Of a stretch of DNA of 64,000 bases, positions 9,388-17,163 are shown in pieces. Numbering within the stretch: position 1 is the first letter of the stretch; each line of letters starts with the position of its first letter. Both the position numbers and the translations under genes were made by a program. Location of the stretch: positions 666,712 to 730,711 of the forward strand of contig NZ_NIDE01000017.1 in NCBI RefSeq assembly GCF_002197845.1. The letters run 5' to 3'. The stretch is from Fimbriiglobus ruber. GTDB taxonomy: Bacteria; Planctomycetota; Planctomycetia; Gemmatales; Gemmataceae. Under the pieces are notes generated by a model. That model was not told where the DNA came from, made no database searches, and worked only from the letters and a program-made list of their open reading frames with translations.

Positions 9388-9843
9388 ATGTTTGCCATGC
9401 CGAATGCGAAGTTTCTAAAAAATCTCATGATCATACCGCTCGCACTCTTCCCCCTCATAATACTGGGTTGCGGTGGCGACAGCGCTTCGGTCAGCGGGAC
9501 GGTGACCTACAAAGACGTACCAGTCGAAAAGGGCAACATCGCTTTTTACCCCGCCGAAGGCAAAGGGCAGTCGGCGGGCGGCGAAATTATCAACGGGAAA
9601 TACACGGTCAAAGGCGTTACGCTGGGTAAGAACCGCGTCGAGATTACCTCATCCGCAAAGATGAAAGGGCCCCCGCCTTCCGGCATGGCTGATTCGATCA
9701 AGAACCCGCCCGCTCTTGACCTGTCGACCGTAATTTCCACGAAGGCCACCGGGAACAACGCAATCCACGAGATCACGTCGAGTACAACACTGGATTTTGC
9801 GCTCAAGCCGGCAGTCGCGACGGACGGGAAAGAAATCAAATAG
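9388..9843 (+). CDS. Small lipoprotein with carboxypeptidase-regulatory-like fold
   Basis: A 151-residue predicted lipoprotein. The N-terminus has positive residues, a hydrophobic core (IIPLALFPLI) and a lipobox ending LGC, so the mature protein would start at Cys and be membrane anchored. The sequence after it (SASVSGTVTYKDVPVEKGNIAFYPAEG) matches the common planctomycete pattern in which a single beta-sandwich, carboxypeptidase-regulatory-like domain follows the lipobox; GGEIINGKYTVKGVTLGKNRVEI continues it. Such genes are regularly found beside DUF1559 genes, as here. A second ATG at 9397 is an equally good start. Function unknown. Confidence 0.8.
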   Translation: MFAMPNAKFLKNLMIIPLALFPLIILGCGGDSASVSGTVTYKDVPVEKGNIAFYPAEGKGQSAGGEIINGKYTVKGVTLGKNRVEITSSAKMKGPPPSGMADSIKNPPALDLSTVISTKATGNNAIHEITSSTTLDFALKPAVATDGKEIK

Positions 9844-9955
9844 AAGTCCACTGACCCCAACAGAAGACATGCACTGACGATCCGGCCGCACCAGCCATTC
9901 GGCAACGGATTGTGTGACCATTTCCGTCGCACTTGCGGTGCAAAGGACCGGCTGC

Positions 9956-11797
9956 ATGCGGACGTCGCACCTTATTGCCGTCGTTGTAGGACTTGCTTCC
10001 GCGGCGGCGTGTTGGTGGGGATTTCGCCCGGCGCCGACGATTGACAGCCCGTCTCCTGCCACGCAGCCGGCACCCGCGACCGTCCCCACGAGCCCCGTCC
10101 GCTTTAACGAAGTCGCCCGCAGTGCGGGCATCAATTTCTGCCACCAGGATGGTGCTACGCCGACGCTTTACACCCCCGAGATGATGGGGAGCGGCGTCGC
10201 GTGGATCGATTTCGACAAGGACGGCTACCCGGACCTGTTCTTCGTTCAAGGCGGCCAGTTTCCCCCCGACCCCAACGCCCCGCCCGCCGGACCGACGAGC
10301 CGGCTTTACCGAAACCAGGGAGACGGGACGTTTATTGACGTCACGGCTCGGGTCGGTCTCGTCACGCCCGGATACGGTCAGGGCGTGACCGTGGGCGACT
10401 ACGACAACGACGGGTTTCCCGACCTGTTCGTCACCCACTTCAACGGCGGCTGGTTGTATCACAACGAACCGGACGCGGCCGGCGGTCGGCGGTTCCGCGA
10501 CGTGACCAAGGAAGCCGGCATCGCGGTTTCCGGCTGGTGTACCAGTTGTGCATTTGGCGACCTGCACGGGACCGGCCACCTCGACTTGTTCGTCTGCCGG
10601 TATTTCGAGCTGGATTTGAAAACGTATCCCGTCTGCACCGAAAAAGGCCCCGACGGTCCGGTCCGAACCGCGTGTCCTCCCAAATACTTCCCCGGTACCC
10701 GCAGCTTTTTGTTCCGCAACAACGGCAACGGGACGTTCACCGATATCTCCGACACGGCGGGCCTCGAAAGCGGCGGGAAGGCGCTCGGGGTCGTCATTCT
10801 CGACCTGGACGGGGACGGCCGGCAGGACATTTTTGTGGGAAACGACGAGGTGTCGAACCACCAGTATCAAAATCTGGGGAGCGGCCGGTTCCGGTCGGTC
10901 GGCGTCCTCACCGGGACGGCCGCCACGGCCCTCGGCCGGCCGATGGGTAGCATGGGAATCGAGGCCGGCGACATGACCGGGAACGGCCGGCCCGACCTGT
11001 TCGTGACCACGTTCTTTCACGAAAGCACCGTTTTATTTCGCAACCAAGGGAACAACTTTTTCACGGACGTCAGCCAGGGGGCCGGGATGTTCGCCCCGAG
11101 TCGGGACAAGGTCGGGTGGGGGACGGCTTTGTTCGACGCCGACAACGACGGCAACCCCGATCTGTTCGTCGCCAACGGGCACATGCACCGCGAAGCGGCG
11201 CGGATGATGATCGACGAAACCGGCCTCCCACAGATGTACGCCCAACTCGCCCAGTTCTTCCGCGGCAACGGCCGGGGCCTTTTCCGGGAAGAGTCGGAAG
11301 CCGTGGGCCCGTACTTCCGGACTCCCTGGGTCGGCCGCGGCGTGGCGCAGGCGGATTACGACAACGACGGCCGCGTCGACCTGGCGATCAATCACAACGG
11401 CGGCCCTCCCGCACTCCTCCGCAACTTGTCCGACACACCGCACCACTGGGTCCGGTTGGAACTGGAAGGCTCGCGGCAGCGGAACCCGGCCGGGAGCAAC
11501 CGGGACGCGGTCGGGGCGGTGGTCACCGTCCGCGCTGGCGGGCGCTCGTTCGTCCGCTTTCTGAAGGGGGGCGGGAGCTACTATTCCGCCCACGATACGC
11601 GCATCTCGGTCGGCCTCGGCGATGCGACCAGGGTAGACGAGATCACCGTTCGCTGGCCGAACGCGGCCGGGACCGTCCAGCGGTTCGGGCCGCTCGCGGC
11701 GGACCGAGGCTATCGGTTGCTCGAAGGGGTCGCCGAACCACTCCCCGCGGTCGGCCCGGTGCCGCGCCACTCGCCACGACCGGAGATAACGCCATGA
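9956..11797 (+). CDS. CRTAC1-family FG-GAP repeat protein (first of pair)
   Basis: An exported protein of about 613 residues built from FG-GAP/VCBS integrin-like propeller repeats, ending in an ASPIC/UnbV domain. The N-terminus contains one hydrophobic segment (LIAVVVGLASAAACWWG) as signal or anchor. Calcium-binding-type repeats recur: DFDKDGYPDLFFVQGG, DYDNDGFPDLFVTHF, DLDGDGRQDIFVGND, DADNDGNPDLFVANGH and DYDNDGRVDLAINHN. The ASPIC part is HHWVRLELEG through SNRDAVGAVVTVRAGGRSFVRF. The ATG at 9956 is preferred to a GTG at 9914. It overlaps the next gene by ATGA, indicating translational coupling to a paralogue. The role is probably extracellular binding or scaffolding; no enzymatic activity is established for the family. 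Confidence 0.88.
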   Translation: MRTSHLIAVVVGLASAAACWWGFRPAPTIDSPSPATQPAPATVPTSPVRFNEVARSAGINFCHQDGATPTLYTPEMMGSGVAWIDFDKDGYPDLFFVQGGQFPPDPNAPPAGPTSRLYRNQGDGTFIDVTARVGLVTPGYGQGVTVGDYDNDGFPDLFVTHFNGGWLYHNEPDAAGGRRFRDVTKEAGIAVSGWCTSCAFGDLHGTGHLDLFVCRYFELDLKTYPVCTEKGPDGPVRTACPPKYFPGTRSFLFRNNGNGTFTDISDTAGLESGGKALGVVILDLDGDGRQDIFVGNDEVSNHQYQNLGSGRFRSVGVLTGTAATALGRPMGSMGIEAGDMTGNGRPDLFVTTFFHESTVLFRNQGNNFFTDVSQGAGMFAPSRDKVGWGTALFDADNDGNPDLFVANGHMHREAARMMIDETGLPQMYAQLAQFFRGNGRGLFREESEAVGPYFRTPWVGRGVAQADYDNDGRVDLAINHNGGPPALLRNLSDTPHHWVRLELEGSRQRNPAGSNRDAVGAVVTVRAGGRSFVRFLKGGGSYYSAHDTRISVGLGDATRVDEITVRWPNAAGTVQRFGPLAADRGYRLLEGVAEPLPAVGPVPRHSPRPEITP

Positions 11798-13626
11798 AGT
11801 TTTCGCCGGTCTATCTTTTCGCGGTGGTCTGCATCGCCCTCGTCGCGGTTGGGGCAGTCTTGTTGTACCCGTCCGCGACCAACGACCGCGCGACACCGGA
11901 CGGCGGGACGGCCGTGGTCGCCCCCGCAGCCGACACCGCGTCTGCCCCACAGCCCGCGCCCGAGCCGGTTCTGCCGCCGGGCGTGCAGATCCGGTTCGTC
12001 GACGCGACGGCCGCGGCCGGCATCCGGTTCGACCACTTCGACGGGCGGACCGACATGGAATACCTGATGGACTCGACCGGCCCCGGCGCGGCCTGGATCG
12101 ACTACGACCAGGACGGGTTGCTCGACCTGTTCCTGGTCCAGGGCGGCCCCTTCGCCCCGCCGTATCCTCCCCAAACATTGACTTCAAAGCTCTATCGCAA
12201 CCTGGGCGGCGGGAGGTTCGAGGACGTGACCGCCGCAGCCGGCGTGGGGCACGTCGGCTGCGGACAGGGCGCGACCGTCGGCGACTACGACAACGACGGG
12301 TTCCCCGACCTGTTTGTGACGTGCTACGGCAAGCCGAACGTCCTTTACCACAACGTCCCGGACGGCCGCGGCGGCCGACGGTTTGAGGACGTCACCGCGC
12401 GGGCGGGGATGGCCGACCACCCGGATTGGAAAGCGCGATCGAACTGGAGTACGAGCGCCACGTTTTTGGACTACGACAACGACGGCAAGCTCGACCTGTT
12501 CGTGTGCAGTTACGTGAAGGTCGACCTTCCCCACTATCCGGAATGTATCTCAAACCGAACGAAACGCCGGGGACCGTGTCCGCCGAGCCGGTTCGAGGGG
12601 ACGAAATGCGTCCTCTACCGGAACAACGGGGACGGGACGTTCACCGACGCAACTCACGCAGCCGGGGTCGACAGCCCGAACGCGAAGGGGCTCGGCGTCG
12701 TCGCCCTCGACTTGGACGACGACGGGCTCGTCGATCTATTCGTGGCCAACGACGGCGTACCGAACTTCCTCTTCCGAAACCTGGGTGGCGGAAAGTTTGA
12801 GGCGTTCGGGCCGGCGTGCGGGTGCCTGGTCAATTTGGTCGGTACTCCACAAGCCTATATGGGCATCGCCGCTGGCGACCTCGACGGCGACGGCCGGCCG
12901 GACCTGTTCGTGACCGCGTTCGCTGGAGAAACGAGCAGTTTCTTCCGCAACCTCGGCCGCTGCCTGTTTCTCGACGTGACTCAGGGGACCGGCCTCGGCC
13001 CGCCGTGCTGGAACCGGCTCAAGTTCGGCACCTGCGCCCTCGACATCGACCGCGACGGGAGCCTTGATCTCGTGGTCGCTAACGGGCACATCGCACGGTA
13101 CATCGACGCCGACGGTGACCCGACCAACACATTCAGGCAACTCCCGCAACTCTTCCTGAACGACGGCCGCGGGCACTTTCGGGAGTTTTCGAAGCAAGCC
13201 GGGCCGGCGTTTCAAAAGACTTACGTCGGCCGGGCGTTGGCCCAGGCGGACTACGACAACGACGGCCGCACCGACCTCTACCTCGCCGACAGCGGCGGGT
13301 CGGCGGTCCTCATGCACAACGAGACGACCACGCCCAACAATTGGGTTCGTTTGGAACTTCGCGGGACAAAGAGCAACCGCGACGCGATCGGCGCCAAGGT
13401 CACGTTCCACGTCGGCGGGCGCAAACTGGTCCGCCACCGCGAGGGGGGCGGGAGTTACTTGTCGGCCCACGACCCGCGGCTACTGGTCGGCCTGGGCTCT
13501 GCGACGGCGGCCGACAAGGTCGAGATCCGCTGGCCGTCCGGGCTGGTGCAGCAGGTGGGACCGTTGGCCGGCGGCCGCGGCTACCTTGTGACGGAAGGTC
13601 AGGACAAGGTGGAGCCGCGGCCGTGA
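11794..13626 (+). CDS. CRTAC1-family FG-GAP repeat protein (second of pair)
   Basis: A 610-residue paralogue of the preceding gene, starting at the ATG that overlaps its stop codon. It begins MKFSPVYLFAVVCIALVAVGA, a single hydrophobic segment for export or anchoring. FG-GAP repeats include DYDQDGLLDLFLVQGG, DYDNDGFPDLFVTCY, DYDNDGKLDLFVCSY, DLDDDGLVDLFVANDG and DLDGDGRPDLFVTAF; the ASPIC/UnbV end reads NWVRLELRGTKSNRDAIGAK and REGGGSYLSAHDPRLLVGLG. The same frame is open far upstream inside the first gene, but that is a shadow. Tandem CRTAC1 pairs suggest the two proteins act together, perhaps as a heteromer; this is inference. Confidence 0.88.
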   Translation: MKFSPVYLFAVVCIALVAVGAVLLYPSATNDRATPDGGTAVVAPAADTASAPQPAPEPVLPPGVQIRFVDATAAAGIRFDHFDGRTDMEYLMDSTGPGAAWIDYDQDGLLDLFLVQGGPFAPPYPPQTLTSKLYRNLGGGRFEDVTAAAGVGHVGCGQGATVGDYDNDGFPDLFVTCYGKPNVLYHNVPDGRGGRRFEDVTARAGMADHPDWKARSNWSTSATFLDYDNDGKLDLFVCSYVKVDLPHYPECISNRTKRRGPCPPSRFEGTKCVLYRNNGDGTFTDATHAAGVDSPNAKGLGVVALDLDDDGLVDLFVANDGVPNFLFRNLGGGKFEAFGPACGCLVNLVGTPQAYMGIAAGDLDGDGRPDLFVTAFAGETSSFFRNLGRCLFLDVTQGTGLGPPCWNRLKFGTCALDIDRDGSLDLVVANGHIARYIDADGDPTNTFRQLPQLFLNDGRGHFREFSKQAGPAFQKTYVGRALAQADYDNDGRTDLYLADSGGSAVLMHNETTTPNNWVRLELRGTKSNRDAIGAKVTFHVGGRKLVRHREGGGSYLSAHDPRLLVGLGSATAADKVEIRWPSGLVQQVGPLAGGRGYLVTEGQDKVEPRP

Positions 13627-13703
13627 GATCCTGGTTCCAAGTGCGATCGAGACGCCCGCTAACGCCGATTGTCCGACACGGGATTAACCAACACGGGGTA
13701 GTC

Positions 13704-14126
13704 ATGGCACTGAGAGATCCGTTCGCCGCTTATACGGCGGAAGGCAACATGAATGCCCAGATGGTATGTAACGCGTTAATCGCGGCCGGAATCGAAGCCG
13801 TCATGAGTGAGGACATTTCCGGAGCCGGCGTCCGGTTGGGCGGACTCAACCCATCCATCGTTTGGATCGAGCGGGCAGATGCTGAGCGGGCGCAATCGAT
13901 TTTGGAAGAATACGACAGTCGCCCGGCCACCCGGCGACAACGCAACGAAACCGGCGGACCGATTGAGGTGGTTTGCGAGGAGTGCGGAAAGCGCTCGACG
14001 TTCCGGGCCGCCGAGAACGGGACGGTTCAGCACTGCTCGCACTGTCGGGCTTACGTTGATGTCGGAGGCGAGCCGGAAATCGAGGGCTGGGACGATACGC
14101 CCGGGGAAGAAGAAGCGAAGGCGTGA
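13704..14126 (+). CDS. DUF2007-like signal protein with C-terminal zinc ribbon
   Basis: A 140-residue protein. The first ~75 residues (PFAAYTAEGNMNAQMVCNALIAAGIEAVMSED through GLNPSIVWIERADAERAQSILEEY) resemble the DUF2007 putative signal-transducing domain, a PII-like ferredoxin fold. The second part carries two CxxC pairs, CEECGK and CSHC, about 20 residues apart, which would form a zinc ribbon. The ATG at 13704 is the sensible start; the frame is open upstream to 13341 only as a shadow of the CRTAC1 gene. It lies 77 bases after that gene. Function unknown; the combination is common in planctomycetes. Confidence 0.8.
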   Translation: MALRDPFAAYTAEGNMNAQMVCNALIAAGIEAVMSEDISGAGVRLGGLNPSIVWIERADAERAQSILEEYDSRPATRRQRNETGGPIEVVCEECGKRSTFRAAENGTVQHCSHCRAYVDVGGEPEIEGWDDTPGEEEAKA

Positions 14127-14161
14127 CCACTCGCTTCCTCGCCCCCTTATGAGCCCGCGTC

Positions 14162-15379
14162 TCACCCGTGCGCGACCGGCCGCAGCAATCGGCACGTGTA
14201 TTTGCCGAGTCGGTTGAGCAGGAAGTAATTCAGCATGCCGCTCGTGGCCTTCGCACCGACCTTGGCGACCATCCGGGCGGCCGCGAACTCGTAGAACGGG
14301 CCGCCGGGGTGGAAGAGTTGCTGGAGGTGTTCCTCGGTCAGCGATTCGAGGTCGTTGAGCTGGCCCGCGAGGTAGGCGTTGAAGAAGACGCGGCCGAGCA
14401 ACACGGCCGTCCCCGCGTTGCCGGCCCGCAGGTTGTACACCTGGCAGAGGTCGGCGATCATCGCGAACCCGAAGTAGACCGTGGCCGCCGAATCGACCAG
14501 CCCGTTCGGGGCCAGCGCAGTCACCACCCCGGTCCGCTTGGCCCAGTACTTCACCCGCTCGTCGGCCGCCGCGTCGAGTCGACCCTGAAACCCGTCCCGG
14601 AACCGCGTGAACCACTGGCCGGACGAGCCGAACCGCGCGGGGTCGAGTAGTTCGTCGCGGATGGCCATCAATTCCGTTGCCATCGCGGGTGTCACGCCGA
14701 CCCGGGCGAGTTTCTTGCGTTCCTTCTCCGTCTGGATCGGAAACTTACGGAGGTAGTCTTCGAGCCGTGCTTTGGCGTCAGCCGATTTAGCCAGGGCAAG
14801 CCACCGCAACCGCGTCCGGGCGTGCAACTCTTCCAACCCCTCGACCCGTAACTGACGGTTCCGCTGGAGACAGGCGTAGAGCAGGGTCAGCCGGAGCATG
14901 GAGTACAGCACCGCCCCGCTGAGCAGCGCGAGCCCGGCGTAACCGGCGTACTGCGCCCAAGTCGGCTGTGTCGCCAGGGTCGCCAGGATGTTCAGCACCT
15001 GGGAATACAAAAACAGCCCGAGCGCACCGGCGGCCCCGACCAGGATCGCCGCGGCGAGCGGGTGGGCGAACCAGCCGGCCCAGCGAATCACGGCCGGGTC
15101 GGACGCGAGCATTTCCTCAGCCTCGGCCAACTCGCGCAGCGCCTGCGCTTCCTCGGCGTCGTTCAACCGCCGACGCTCGTCGTCCGTCAGCGGGGCGGCC
15201 CGCGCCGGGATCTGCGGCGGGCGGCCGAGGTCGGTCTCGCCGGCGCGGAGTACGGGTTCCTCGGGCTCGGGCGTGGGAGCCGGTTCCGAAACACGAGGCT
15301 CGGGCATCGGGGGCTTGATCCCAGCCACCGGGATTCCGAGCCGGTCGTCGTCGTCCAACAGTGCGGCGGACATACCCAT
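14162..15379 (-). CDS. YcjF/DUF697-like membrane protein
   Basis: A 405-residue membrane protein. The first ~110 residues are acidic and proline-rich (EPRVSEPAPTPEPEEP), predicted disordered and cytoplasmic. Two membrane segments follow (HPLAAAILVGAAGALGLFLY and YAGYAGLALLSGAVLYSM), then a long helical region and a conserved C-terminal domain (TALAPNGLVDSAATVYFGFAMIADLCQVYNLR, AVLLGRVFFNAYLAGQLND) that matches the DUF697/YcjF pattern. E. coli YcjF is linked to a stress operon with the GTPase YcjX, but no such GTPase is adjacent here. Starts at 15379 and 15373 are both possible; the second is better spaced from GAGGGG. Confidence 0.72.
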   Translation of the reverse strand: MGMSAALLDDDDRLGIPVAGIKPPMPEPRVSEPAPTPEPEEPVLRAGETDLGRPPQIPARAAPLTDDERRRLNDAEEAQALRELAEAEEMLASDPAVIRWAGWFAHPLAAAILVGAAGALGLFLYSQVLNILATLATQPTWAQYAGYAGLALLSGAVLYSMLRLTLLYACLQRNRQLRVEGLEELHARTRLRWLALAKSADAKARLEDYLRKFPIQTEKERKKLARVGVTPAMATELMAIRDELLDPARFGSSGQWFTRFRDGFQGRLDAAADERVKYWAKRTGVVTALAPNGLVDSAATVYFGFAMIADLCQVYNLRAGNAGTAVLLGRVFFNAYLAGQLNDLESLTEEHLQQLFHPGGPFYEFAAARMVAKVGAKATSGMLNYFLLNRLGKYTCRLLRPVAHG

Positions 15380-15534
15380 ACCCCTCGCGGTCTCGGCGGG
15401 TTCCTGGTGGTTATTCGCCGGCCGACGGCCGATCTTTGCCGTGTCATTGTACCCGCGTCTTGCGGCCGGGTGGGGTCGCGTCTACCCTAATCGCAAGTCC
15501 CGCATCCGCCGGAATTTCACACGGAGTTAGACGC

Positions 15535-15828
15535 ATGAAATGGGCCGCCGTCATCGAATACATTCAGGACCAGGCGACAGTTAACGAGGTCCGCCCGGCC
15601 CACCGCGCGTACCTGACCAGCCTCCTGGAGACCGGCAAACTCGTCTGCGCCGGTCCGTTCCTCGACAACTACGGGGCCTTGATCGTTTACGAAGCCGAGA
15701 CGGAAGCGGGCGCGGAAGAACTCATCCGTAACGACCCGTTTCATGAAGCCAAAGTGTTCGTCCAGTGGAAAATCCGGCCGTGGAAGTGCGTGTTCGGCAA
15801 CCCGCAATTGCTGCCGCCAAACGGGTAG
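15535..15828 (+). CDS. YCII-family protein
   Basis: A 97-residue dimeric alpha/beta-barrel protein of the YCII family. It begins MKWAAVIEYIQDQATVNEVR and contains RPAHRAYLTSLLETGKLVCAGPF, the family's conserved core with His and Asp/Glu residues thought to form an active site, and ends in FVQWKIRPWKCVFG. The ATG at 15535 follows GGAGTTAG. It is monocistronic, between a membrane protein gene on the other strand and an oxidoreductase. Distinct from the DGPF protein at 4.9 kb, with which it shares only the fold. Function unknown. Confidence 0.85.
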   Translation: MKWAAVIEYIQDQATVNEVRPAHRAYLTSLLETGKLVCAGPFLDNYGALIVYEAETEAGAEELIRNDPFHEAKVFVQWKIRPWKCVFGNPQLLPPNG

Positions 15829-15860
15829 AGCCAATTCCGTAGGGCATCGACCATAACAGC

Positions 15861-15898
15861 ACAGCGGGCTCGGCGGGAGATTCTCGCCGGGTCCGCTG
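15861..15898 (+). terminator. Imperfect hairpin after YCII gene
   Basis: CAGCGGGCTCGGCGGGAGA can pair imperfectly with TTCTCGCCGGGTCCGCTG, about 35 bases beyond the YCII stop. There is no T run, so its role as a terminator is only possible. Confidence 0.4.
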
Positions 15899-16000
15899 CG
15901 TGATAGACGCTGTTCGCGCCGCCGGTTGCGGGCGGGCGGTTGTGGGCGTAGGTTATCCGCACGATTTTCCGTCCCGATCCTCGCCGCTCACTCCTCTACC

Positions 16001-17002
16001 ATGAGCCAAAAAATCCGCTGGGGCATTCTCGGCGTCGCCGCCATCAACGACCGCCTGATGGAGCCCTTCCATACCGCGAAAACCTCGGACATCCGGGCCA
16101 TCGCGAGCCGGACGCTGCCGAAGGCCAAGGACTACGCGGCCAAGAACAACATCCCGGTCGCCTACGGCAGTTACGAAGAACTACTCCAAGACCCGAACAT
16201 CGACGCGGTCTATATCCCGCTCCCGAACCACATGCACGACGAGTGGACGCGGAAGGCGGCCGACCACGGCAAGCACGTCCTGGTCGAGAAGCCGATGACG
16301 GTCCACGCGAAGGAAGCCGAAGCCCTCGTCGCGTACTGCAGGTCGAAGAACGTCCGCCTCATGGACGGGTTCATGTGGCCGCACCACCCGCGGACGCACA
16401 AGCTCCGCAAGTTCCTCGACGGCGGGGCGATCGGCGACGTGAAGAAGGTCGTCGCCGCGTTCACTTTCAATCTGGAAGGCTTGCCCACCGGGAACATCCG
16501 CATGCAGCCCCAAGCCGGCGGCGGCGGGTTGCTCGACGTGGGGTGTTACACGACTTACGCGATCCGCTGGTGGATGAAGGCCGAGCCGGTGAAGGTGTTC
16601 GCCCGCGCGGCCTACGTGAATGACGTGGATGTGGGCATGAGCGGCGTCTGGACGTTCGCCGACGGCCGTACCGCGACGTTCGACTGCGGCTTCACCCACC
16701 CGCTACGGACGTGGGTCGAGATCGTCGGCACCGAGGGCGTGGTCCGGGTGCCGAACATGTGGATTCCGGACGACCAGGCGGTGTTCCAGGTGGTCCGCCA
16801 GAAGGGTCTCTTCGACCAGTCGATCGAAGAAATCGCGACCCCCGGTGAGAACCAGATGGTTCACATGCTCGACGACTTCGCGGCGGCCGTCTTCGAGAAA
16901 CGTGAGCCATACCCGAACCCGGACGAGGCTGTGAAAACGGGCAAGGTACTGGACGCCCTGGCGAAGTCCGCACGGGAAGGGCGCGAAGTGGAAGTGGGCT
17001 GA
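16001..17002 (+). CDS. Gfo/Idh/MocA-family NAD(P)-dependent oxidoreductase
   Basis: A 333-residue soluble oxidoreductase. The Rossmann segment reads IRWGILGVAAINDRLMEPF, followed by AIASRTLPKAKDYAAKNNIP and the typical VYIPLPNHMHDEWTRKAADHGKHVLVEKPM, where EKP is the family's catalytic/cofactor motif. The C-terminal half is the GFO/IDH substrate domain (GGGGLLDVGCYTTYAIRWW). Length and order fit enzymes acting on sugars, such as D-xylose 1-dehydrogenase-like or glucose-fructose oxidoreductase-like members, but the substrate cannot be read. No Tat or Sec signal is present in the chosen form. The ATG at 16001 is selected since the frame upstream (from 15926) is not protein-like. Confidence 0.9.
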   Translation: MSQKIRWGILGVAAINDRLMEPFHTAKTSDIRAIASRTLPKAKDYAAKNNIPVAYGSYEELLQDPNIDAVYIPLPNHMHDEWTRKAADHGKHVLVEKPMTVHAKEAEALVAYCRSKNVRLMDGFMWPHHPRTHKLRKFLDGGAIGDVKKVVAAFTFNLEGLPTGNIRMQPQAGGGGLLDVGCYTTYAIRWWMKAEPVKVFARAAYVNDVDVGMSGVWTFADGRTATFDCGFTHPLRTWVEIVGTEGVVRVPNMWIPDDQAVFQVVRQKGLFDQSIEEIATPGENQMVHMLDDFAAAVFEKREPYPNPDEAVKTGKVLDALAKSAREGREVEVG

Positions 17003-17020
17003 GCCATGACGCAATGCCTT

Positions 17021-17059
17021 CCGGCGCTCGGCGCGGGTCCGACCCGCGCCGAGCGCCGG
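17021..17059. terminator. Perfect 19-bp inverted repeat between convergent genes
   Basis: Bases 17021-17039 and 17041-17059 are exact reverse complements around a single central C, forming a nearly uninterrupted palindrome. The right arm is part of a 40-base tandem repeat. Placed 19 bases after the oxidoreductase stop, it could terminate transcription, though there is no T tract. Confidence 0.55.
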
Positions 17060-17139
17060 ACGCCGAACGGCGGGGTCGGAGACCCGCGCCGAGCGCCGGA
17101 CGCCGAACGGCGGGGTCGGAGACCCGCGCCGAGTGCCGG
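17041..17139. repeat. 40-bp tandem repeat, 2.5 copies
   Basis: Positions 17041-17080 and 17081-17120 are identical 40-base units (beginning GACCCGCGCCGAGCGCCGGA), followed by a partial third unit to 17139 with one substitution (GAGTGCCGG). It lies in the 160-base gap between two convergent genes and encodes nothing obvious. Each unit repeats one arm of the neighbouring palindrome, so alternative hairpins can form. Confidence 0.9.
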
Positions 17140-17163
17140 GCGAATAGCGGAAAAGCTGGAAAG

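Noticed and set aside
11116-11793. Extended N-terminus of the second CRTAC1 protein
   Set aside because: The frame is open only because it overlaps the first CRTAC1 gene; the sequence is arginine-rich and lacks FG-GAP features, and the ATGA overlap gives a clean start.
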